Below are positions 34,320 through 38,935 of a stretch of DNA of 38,935 bases, in pieces; position 1 is the first letter of the stretch; every line of letters starts with the position of its first letter. The notes beneath the pieces were generated by a model. That model was not told the DNA's origin. It saw only the letters and a program-made list of their open reading frames with translations, and made no database searches. The position numbers were made by a program, and so were the translations under genes. This DNA comes from an uncultured Pseudomonadota bacterium (lineage in GTDB: Bacteria; Pseudomonadota; Alphaproteobacteria; RF32; CAG-239): NCBI GenBank assembly GCA_902793695.1, contig CADBEI010000006.1, positions 1 through 38,935 on the forward strand, read 5' to 3'.

Positions 34320-34775
34320 ATGTCAATACGCAATTTGCTTTTTCTTTCCGCACTGTTATTGAATACGGCGTGTTCGAGCGATTTGTTTATAGAACATAAC
34401 GGCAATATGCCGGAAGATCGCTATTTGCAACGCTTACACGTAGGACAGAGCAAAGAAGAAGTTTATGAGCTTTTGGGTGCGCCGAATCTGGTGGCCGGAT
34501 TGAGCGACAATCATTGGGTTTATATGTCGTCGACCATACGTCGGATTGCCTTTGAAAAGCCGACGGAACTGGATCGTGAAGTGGTTGCCGTTACTTTTAA
34601 GGACAATAAAGTCAGCCGGATTGATAAGCGCACATTGGCTGATGCCAACAAAATAAAAATAGATTCGGATGAAACCAAAGCCACCGAGCGTGAACAAGGA
34701 TTCTTCCGTAAATACTTCGGCGGAGTCGGACAATATCAAATGTTCGGCAACGGTAAAAACAACAGGGATATGTAA
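34320..34775 (+). CDS. bamE: Outer membrane assembly lipoprotein BamE (SmpA/OmlA)
   Basis: A 151-aa lipoprotein of the BAM complex that inserts outer-membrane beta-barrels. The signal peptide ends at LLLNTAC, with lipid-attached C18; Asn at -3 is unusual for a lipobox. The SmpA/OmlA domain shows RYLQRLHVGQSKEEVYELLG, PNLVAGLSDNHWVYMSSTIR and FKDNKVSRID. The C-terminal GFFRKYFGGVGQYQMFGNGK is typical of alphaproteobacterial members. AAGGA lies about 11 nt upstream of the ATG. The FtsK-like gene follows after 2 nt. Confidence 0.9.
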   Translation: MSIRNLLFLSALLLNTACSSDLFIEHNGNMPEDRYLQRLHVGQSKEEVYELLGAPNLVAGLSDNHWVYMSSTIRRIAFEKPTELDREVVAVTFKDNKVSRIDKRTLADANKIKIDSDETKATEREQGFFRKYFGGVGQYQMFGNGKNNRDM

Positions 34776-34777
34776 AA

Positions 34778-36172
34778 GTGACTGAGAACTTAATTGCACA
34801 GCTGACGGAAACCCTTTCCCATTTCGGGATTAGGGGTACTATCGGCGAAATATTTGAAGGTCCGCTCATTACGGATATTCAATTTCAACCGACTACCGGC
34901 ACCAAATTTTCCACCATCGCCGGTTCTATTAAGGATATTGCCCGTGAACTCGGTGTAAGCGGTATTCGTGTATCTCCGGTAGTTAATTCCACCTATATCA
35001 GCTTTGAAATTCCGAAGCCTAAAGCGCAAACTATTGATTTTGTGCCGCTGTTGCAATCGGAAGAATTTATCAATACCACCGGTGCCCTGCCGATTCTGGT
35101 GGGAGTTGATATGCACGGCAAACCGGTTATCAAAGACCTTGCCAAAATGCCGCACCTGTTGGTTGCCGGTACTACCGGTTCGGGTAAATCAGTGGGGTTA
35201 AACTCATTTATTCTGGCGATGATGGCTAAAAAACAACCGGAAGAATTGAAACTGATTTTGGTTGACCCGAAGCGTATTGAGTTCAGTATGTATAACAAAC
35301 AGCGCTATATGCTGTGTCCGCCGGTGACGGATATGAGTATGGCGGCGCGTTGGCTCGAAAAGTTGGTTGATGAGATGAATGCCCGCTATGCCGTGTTTGA
35401 GCAGAATATGGTGCGCAACATCGGCGAATATCACGCCAAAGGCAAGAAAATGCCGTATATCGTTTGTGTGATTGATGAGTTTGCCGACCTGATTTTATCG
35501 GATAAAAACGTAGAGAAACAGGTGCAACTTCTGGCGCAAAAATCGCGTGCTTCCGGTATTCATCTGATTATCGCCACACAACGTCCTTCGGTTGACGTAA
35601 TTACCGGTGTGATTAAGGCTAATTTACCGACGCGTCTGTCGTATAAAGTATCTTCTCCGACCGATTCCATGACTATTTTGAATATGGCCGGTGCCGAAGA
35701 CTTACTCGGGCGCGGCGACTCGTTGTTGCTCGAAGAAAACGGCACTCTGACCCGCACCCTCGGCGCTTATGCTCCGAATGAAGATATTGTTGCCCTGCTC
35801 GCTCCGCATCGTTGCGAATTGGAAGATATTGATTATTCCGGCATTATCACCGGTCAGCAAATTCAAACGCAAACGCAGGAATATATTGCTCAACAGGAAA
35901 AAGCCAAAGAAGACGCCTTAAATAACGGCAAATCCGGCGGCTTTGTCGCTAAAATCAAAAGTTATTGGGATAAACTCGGTAAACCGATGCAGCGGCGAAT
36001 TGTCAGTATCGGAATTGCCTTTGTGATGGCGCTTATCAATAATAAGTCGTCCAAAAAATCCGCATTGGAAAATGCCACCGATGCTGCGGTTAAATCTGCC
36101 AAACGCTCGGCAAAAGCGCAAGCCAAGCAAGCTATAACCAAAACCATTTTGGATTCGCTTAATAAAAAATAA
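34778..36172 (+). CDS. Compact FtsK/SpoIIIE-type DNA translocase
   Basis: A 464-aa FtsK-family motor without the usual N-terminal membrane domain. Residues 1-85 hold the alpha domain (GPLITDIQFQPTTGTKFSTI, ARELGVSGIRVSPV). The beta motor has Walker A GTTGSGKS (131-138), Walker B VCVIDEFADLIL (D233, E234), and IHLIIATQRPSVDVITGVIK. DNA-reading gamma winged-helix motifs are not seen. Instead the last ~110 residues are Gln/Lys/Ala-rich with a short hydrophobic stretch (RRIVSIGIAFVMALI) and a Lys/Ala tail. It starts at GTG 34778, 2 nt after bamE, so it is probably coupled. A second, full-length FtsK elsewhere would make this a paralogue. Confidence 0.85.
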   Translation: MTENLIAQLTETLSHFGIRGTIGEIFEGPLITDIQFQPTTGTKFSTIAGSIKDIARELGVSGIRVSPVVNSTYISFEIPKPKAQTIDFVPLLQSEEFINTTGALPILVGVDMHGKPVIKDLAKMPHLLVAGTTGSGKSVGLNSFILAMMAKKQPEELKLILVDPKRIEFSMYNKQRYMLCPPVTDMSMAARWLEKLVDEMNARYAVFEQNMVRNIGEYHAKGKKMPYIVCVIDEFADLILSDKNVEKQVQLLAQKSRASGIHLIIATQRPSVDVITGVIKANLPTRLSYKVSSPTDSMTILNMAGAEDLLGRGDSLLLEENGTLTRTLGAYAPNEDIVALLAPHRCELEDIDYSGIITGQQIQTQTQEYIAQQEKAKEDALNNGKSGGFVAKIKSYWDKLGKPMQRRIVSIGIAFVMALINNKSSKKSALENATDAAVKSAKRSAKAQAKQAITKTILDSLNKK

Positions 36173-36193
36173 AAATAAGCTTTTAAAAAAGCG

Positions 36194-36225
36194 CACCCCC
36201 GTTTCCGATTAAAGAAACGGGGGTG
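36194..36225. terminator. Terminator after the FtsK-like gene
   Basis: CACCCCCGTTTC (36194-36205) pairs perfectly with GAAACGGGGGTG (36214-36225), a 12-bp GC-rich stem with an 8-nt loop. The T-run on + is short, so efficiency is uncertain; on - an A/T-rich stretch follows. Confidence 0.7.
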
Positions 36226-36233
36226 TATTGCTA

Positions 36234-36350
36234 TCAGCGACGAGCCAGTTTATCCTGAGCCATTCCGATAAACAGAAAGACCAAGCAGCCAACGGCCGTA
36301 ATCGGCGCAAGCCAACCAAAGAAACCGCCGAAGAGTTCGGGAACTTCCAT
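36234..36350 (-). CDS. Possible small membrane protein or gene fragment
   Basis: From ATG 36350 the frame encodes 38 aa: MEVPELFGGFFGWLAPITAV, then a hydrophobic GCLVFLFIG and ending AQDKLARR. The frame stays open upstream to about 36416 with VVIGVVFDLFEHFSG, reachable from GTG at 36380 or 36383. No ribosome binding site is visible for any start. Hydrophobic core plus a positive tail is typical of a single-pass small membrane protein; the absence of a proper start favours a 5'-truncated remnant. The upstream terminator would also serve it. Confidence 0.35.
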   Translation of the reverse strand: MEVPELFGGFFGWLAPITAVGCLVFLFIGMAQDKLARR

Positions 36351-36482
36351 TCCGGAGAAGTGCTCGAACAAATCAAACACCACGCCGATTACAACAGCGG
36401 ATAATTTATATTATTTGCTTTTCAATCGGCGCAAAACGACTTAAACTACGAACGTAACGTTACTTTTATAAAGGGGAAAAAT

Positions 36483-36806
36483 ATGAAAAAATCATTAGTA
36501 TTGGGCTTTGCTCTGGTATTGGCTGCCTGTGCCAATTCCAATGCCGGTGACGGCGGATTCTTATCATCATTGACGGCTACCGATGCCAATTCTTCGGTAC
36601 GCCAAAAAATGCAGGCTTGTATGCTGACTGAAGCACAGAATAAGTTACAGGCCGGCACACTGTTTACCAAAGGTTTGAGCGACACAGCCGATGAACTGGT
36701 TGCAACTTGCGCCAAAAATCTGGCATTGCAGGCCGCCGGTATCAGCGAAGAAAATAAAACTGCCGCCGAAAATATTATTACAAGCCTGAAAAATATGGCA
36801 CAATAA
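36483..36806 (+). CDS. Hypothetical small lipoprotein
   Basis: A 107-aa exported lipoprotein. The signal peptide is MKKSLVLGFALVLAAC, with a good lipobox LAAC and lipidated C16. The mature part is helical and Ala/Asn-rich, with cysteines in QACMLTEAQNKL and ATCAKNLALQ that may form a disulfide between helices. GGGG-A lies about 6 nt upstream of the ATG. The family is not recognised. A terminator-like hairpin follows at 36838-36862, so it is probably monocistronic. Confidence 0.75.
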   Translation: MKKSLVLGFALVLAACANSNAGDGGFLSSLTATDANSSVRQKMQACMLTEAQNKLQAGTLFTKGLSDTADELVATCAKNLALQAAGISEENKTAAENIITSLKNMAQ

Positions 36807-36837
36807 TATTACAACTTCAAACAGTTTAATATCAATG

Positions 36838-36872
36838 CCCGCTTTGTATATCGCAAGGCGGGTTAATTTTAT
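36838..36872 (+). terminator. Terminator after the small lipoprotein gene
   Basis: CCCGCTTTG (36838-36846) pairs with CAAGGCGGG (36854-36862), one G-U, with a 7-nt loop and TTAATTTTAT after it. Confidence 0.7.
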
Positions 36873-36873
36873 G

Positions 36874-36902
36874 TTGACAAAACAAACATCAAGCGTTATA
36901 TC
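36874..36902 (+). promoter_or_regulatory. Promoter of the HD-domain gene
   Basis: TTGACA (36874-36879), a 17-nt spacer and TATATC (36897-36902). The predicted start is near 36909, giving a short leader of about 25-30 nt before the ATG. Confidence 0.6.
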
Positions 36903-36932
36903 AAACCTACAACAAACAATTATTCAAAAATT

Positions 36933-37478
36933 ATGATTATGAAAAAAGAACAGGTATTGAATTTAGCCGATGTCCTCGGCCGCATGAAAAGAGTTAAGCG
37001 CACAGGCTGGATGAAACGTATGGTTATGAATCCGGAAAGCGATGCCGAACATTCTTACAGTTTGGCTATGCTGGTAATGTTGCTTGCCCCTGCCCGTCTT
37101 GACAAGCTGAAGTGTCTGCAACTGGCATTGATTCACGATTTGCCGGAGATTATCTGCGGCGATATTGTCCCCGGAGAGATGAATATCAAGGAAAAGTCAG
37201 AGCTTGAACAATCGGCCATGAAGACTATTGTTAAAAGTCTGGAAGTACCGCAACTGCAGGAGCTGTTTGATGAGTACGAACAACATCAAACGCCGGAAGC
37301 TCAGTTAGTATGGGTTTTGGATCGGCTTGACAATGTATTCACGGCCAGATTCTATCAGAACACCATGCATATCGGTCTGGTCAGAGAGTTCTGCGAAAGC
37401 GCATTAGAGCGCCTCTACTACTTGAACGATACCGAGTTGCGCGATGAACTTGATAAAGTCCTGTCTGCGTTAAAGTAA
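36933..37478 (+). CDS. HD-domain 5'-deoxynucleotidase-like protein (YfbR/HDDC2 family)
   Basis: A 181-aa metal-dependent phosphohydrolase. Ligands of the HD fold are visible: H40 in DAEHSYSLAML, H68 and D69 in LIHDLPEIICGDIVPGE, and Asp in WVLDRLDN. The N-terminal LADVLGRMKRVKRTGWMKR is a family feature before the first His. Relatives dephosphorylate dNMPs, so a nucleotide-pool role is likely. Starts at 36933 or 36939 are possible (ATGATTATG), with no strong ribosome binding site for either. It has its own promoter at 36874 and a strong terminator after it. Confidence 0.85.
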   Translation: MIMKKEQVLNLADVLGRMKRVKRTGWMKRMVMNPESDAEHSYSLAMLVMLLAPARLDKLKCLQLALIHDLPEIICGDIVPGEMNIKEKSELEQSAMKTIVKSLEVPQLQELFDEYEQHQTPEAQLVWVLDRLDNVFTARFYQNTMHIGLVREFCESALERLYYLNDTELRDELDKVLSALK

Positions 37479-37480
37479 AA

Positions 37481-37516
37481 CAAAAGCCTCGCCGCGATAA
37501 ACGGTGAGGCTTTTTG
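37481..37516. terminator. Bidirectional terminator
   Basis: AAAAGCCTCGCCG (37482-37494) pairs with CGGTGAGGCTTTT (37502-37514), one G-U, with a 7-nt loop and flanking A/T runs. It lies between the convergent HD-domain gene and gapR. Confidence 0.85.
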
Positions 37517-37534
37517 TTTATCAAAGTTTCTATC

Positions 37535-37798
37535 TTAAAATTCCAGAGCTTTACGGAAAACAGCCACCCAATTTTCCTGCTGGTTGCGGTCATCGGCGTT
37601 CATTTTGCGTAATTTCAAAACCGTACGCAAGGCTTTAACATCAAAACCGGCACTTTTAGCTTCGGCAAAAATATCGCGGATATCACTCTGCAATTCTTTC
37701 TTTTCTTCTTCCAAACGTTCAATACGTTCAATCAAAGAACGCAATCTCGGAGCATCAATACCCCCTACTTCAACGTTTACGATTTTTTCATCAGCCAT
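37535..37798 (-). CDS. gapR: GapR family DNA-binding protein (DUF2312)
   Basis: An 87-aa alphaproteobacterial nucleoid-associated protein. GapR binds overtwisted DNA ahead of moving replication and transcription machinery and helps topoisomerases. The family core is plain: LRSLIERIERLEEEKKELQ, DIRDIFAEAKSAGFDVKALR and VLKLRKMNADDRNQQENWVA. It is a coiled-coil tetramer in known members. GGGAGA lies 7 nt before the ATG. It has its own promoter at 37832-37860 and the terminator at 37481-37516. Confidence 0.92.
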   Translation of the reverse strand: MADEKIVNVEVGGIDAPRLRSLIERIERLEEEKKELQSDIRDIFAEAKSAGFDVKALRTVLKLRKMNADDRNQQENWVAVFRKALEF

Positions 37799-37831
37799 AA
37801 TTTTTCTCCCATAAATAAAAAATCTTTAGTT

Positions 37832-37860
37832 CTTTTAGCAAAGAAATTGCCGTTTGACAA
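37832..37860 (-). promoter_or_regulatory. gapR promoter
   Basis: On the minus strand TTGTCA (37860-37855), 17 nt, then TAAAAG (37837-37832). The start would be near 37825, with a 27-nt leader before the ATG at 37798. Confidence 0.5.
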
Positions 37861-37899
37861 GTAATATTTTCGGCTTTTTTAAATATGTCCGCATAATAA

Positions 37900-37939
37900 A
37901 AAAAACAACCGCCGGAAATTAAACCGACGGTTGTTTTTT
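37900..37939 (-). terminator. Terminator of the TrpF-like gene
   Basis: AAAAAACAACCG (37900-37911) pairs with CGGTTGTTTTTT (37928-37939), with an inner CGG/CCG pair. On the minus strand it overlaps the gene's stop codon and ends in T-tract sequence. Confidence 0.8.
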
Positions 37940-38711
37940 AGTAACTCAAGCCTTGCCACTTGTAGAATTCGTACCACAATTTAGCCTTTTGCAGATAGCG
38001 ATGGCACTTATCCAACGATAAATTACCATCATATCCTCTCAGACCTTTGCCGGCTTCAATACAAATACAACCCTGATACTTAGCCCTGTCCACAACAAGC
38101 GAGATACTCCCCAATGCATCATAAACATTAATCGGAGTTATACCGCCGGCATACCCATGCAGAACATTTTCAAACACTGGAGTATGCCATTTTTCCGGCA
38201 ATCTGCCCGTACTGTGTTCGGCATGATAAAAACAATCAAAAACCACACCATTGGCAAGCATTTGTTGTAAAAATTGCTCGTTGTGTTCATTACAACAAAA
38301 GACAAACCTGCGGCGAATTTTTGCCTGCAAAGCCGACAGATTACCGATAATATCCTCATCGGTGCCGTGGCGAATGCTTTCGCAATCAAGGCGCACACGC
38401 TTGAAAAACGGAACATTATAGATGTCACGTAAATCAAGCAACTTCTTCAGTTCAGGCACTACTTTCCCCCGACACATATCTTCCGCCCATTGACGTTTGA
38501 TATGCAACGCGGCATTGATAAAGATTTCGCCACGCTTACAATAGTTAACCAGGTCTTGTATCCATTGTAAACGTGTCCCGTCAGCCGGAGATTCTTTTTC
38601 CGATACCCGTATGGATATTTCACCGAACTGGTATGTACTCATTAATCTGGCTAAACTCGAAAAGTCCGTACGTTCATTAGCGCCGGAACATGTTACATAT
38701 AACAAAATCAT
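37938..38711 (-). CDS. Hypothetical protein with TrpF-like beta/alpha-barrel motifs
   Basis: 257 aa if started at ATG 38711 (MILLYVTCSGANERTD). A longer frame begins at TTG 38807, but a TTGACA/TAACAT promoter at 38755-38782 lies downstream of that codon, so I prefer 38711, although no strong ribosome binding site precedes it. The C-terminal part has HGYAGGITPINVYDALGSIS and CICIEAGKGLRGYDGNLS. Both are placed and worded like the AGGLxxxNV and SSGVE-GxKD phosphate-binding loops of phosphoribosylanthranilate isomerase. Residues around FFKRVRLDCESIRHG and RFVFCCNEHNEQFLQQ would be central strands and helices. A TIM-barrel fold is inference, and no tryptophan genes are near. There are eight cysteines and no signal peptide. 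Confidence 0.6.
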   Translation of the reverse strand: MILLYVTCSGANERTDFSSLARLMSTYQFGEISIRVSEKESPADGTRLQWIQDLVNYCKRGEIFINAALHIKRQWAEDMCRGKVVPELKKLLDLRDIYNVPFFKRVRLDCESIRHGTDEDIIGNLSALQAKIRRRFVFCCNEHNEQFLQQMLANGVVFDCFYHAEHSTGRLPEKWHTPVFENVLHGYAGGITPINVYDALGSISLVVDRAKYQGCICIEAGKGLRGYDGNLSLDKCHRYLQKAKLWYEFYKWQGLSY

Positions 38712-38754
38712 AGGCAGAATAAGTTTTAATTTAATAATTTTTTTATAAGCTGTT

Positions 38755-38782
38755 ATGTTAAACTTTTGAGATGATTTGTCAA
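38755..38782 (-). promoter_or_regulatory. Promoter of the TrpF-like gene
   Basis: On the minus strand TTGACA (38782-38777), a 16-nt spacer and TAACAT (38760-38755). The start would be near 38748, about 37 nt before the ATG at 38711. Confidence 0.45.
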
Positions 38783-38877
38783 GAATATAATCATATCTCG
38801 GACGCAAAAAAGAGCCTGCAACACATTATGCAAGCACTCTGTTTCGAGTTCGCTTCTTCCGATACCTACACTTTAAA

Positions 38878-38912
38878 ATAAAATAAAGCACCATAACGGT
38901 GCTTTATTTTAT
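38878..38912 (-). terminator. Terminator downstream of the tRNA
   Basis: ATAAAATAAAGCACC (38878-38892) pairs perfectly with GGTGCTTTATTTTAT (38898-38912), a 15-bp stem with a 5-nt loop. On the minus strand it lies 4 nt after the tRNA CCA end and is followed by TTTAAAG. Confidence 0.8.
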
Positions 38913-38916
38913 TTGA

Positions 38917-38935
38917 TGGTAGGGCCGGAGAGAAT
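38917..38935 (-). tRNA. 3' end of a tRNA gene, cut by the window edge
   Basis: The minus strand reads ATTCTCTCCGGCCCTACCA to 38917. It parses as the end of a T-loop (ATT), the 3' T-stem CTCTC, the 3' acceptor strand CGGCCCT, discriminator A and an encoded CCA. A terminator follows at once. The anticodon lies outside the window, so the identity cannot be given. Confidence 0.75.

Noticed and set aside
38712-38807. TTG start for the TrpF-like gene
   Set aside because: The codon lies upstream of the likely promoter, lacks a ribosome binding site, and the added residues do not fit a barrel start.

Overview
The window looks like chromosomal DNA from an AT-leaning alphaproteobacterium, most likely an anaerobic or host-associated lineage. 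Alphaproteobacterial signs are a GapR (DUF2312) protein, an SH3_4-type exported protein, a zinc-ribbon/DUF3426 gene divergent from ftsE-ftsX-YdcF-plsC, DUF177 divergent from bamE, and a GatB/YqeY-dnaG-rpoD run. HydF, the [FeFe]-hydrogenase maturation GTPase, points to hydrogen metabolism and an anoxic lifestyle. The lineage assignment is inferred from gene content only.

Layout. 1-6.0 kb: a small gene with a phage minor-head (MuF) motif, then a secreted endonuclease I, tcdA and rnhB on +, hydF and tatD on -, and alr on +. 6.0-6.5 kb: no protein gene, but a promoter-like site, a predicted H-type pseudoknot and a strong terminator, so a possible unclassified RNA. 6.5-12.3 kb: an unknown small gene, a SIMPL protein, an unknown secreted protein overlapping a DUF2130 gene, an M20 peptidase, an SH3 protein and xerC. 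12.3-18.0 kb on -: rpmG, and the run zinc-ribbon, YqeY, dnaG, rpoD.

18.1-30.7 kb is a long co-directional + block: ftsE, ftsX, YdcF, plsC, sppA, gatC, gatA, gatB, a membrane-anchored sulfatase-fold protein that seems to have lost its active site, then yejE and yejF. Many of these genes overlap or abut, as in operons. 30.7-31.1 kb has a 68-bp tandem repeat and a decayed reading frame. 31.1-33.5 kb on -: a DUF4105 outer-membrane protein and a DUF3015 protein separated by a three-stem palindromic element. 33.6-36.2 kb: a good promoter and ribosome binding site that lead into only a stub, DUF177/YceD, bamE and a compact FtsK-like motor. 36.2-38.9 kb: a possible small membrane peptide, a small lipoprotein, an HD nucleotidase, gapR, an unknown gene with TrpF-like barrel motifs, and the 3' end of a tRNA cut by the window edge.

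Most genes are housekeeping: translation fidelity (GatCAB, TcdA), replication and transcription (DnaG, RpoD, RnhB), division and chromosome handling (FtsEX, XerC, the FtsK-like motor, GapR) and envelope (Alr, BamE, SppA, PlsC). The best candidates for something new are the structured RNA at 6.06-6.49 kb, the inactive-looking sulfatase-fold protein coupled to yejEF, the minimal FtsK-like motor beside bamE, the palindromic element at 32.96-33.06 kb and the orphan promoter at 33.65 kb.
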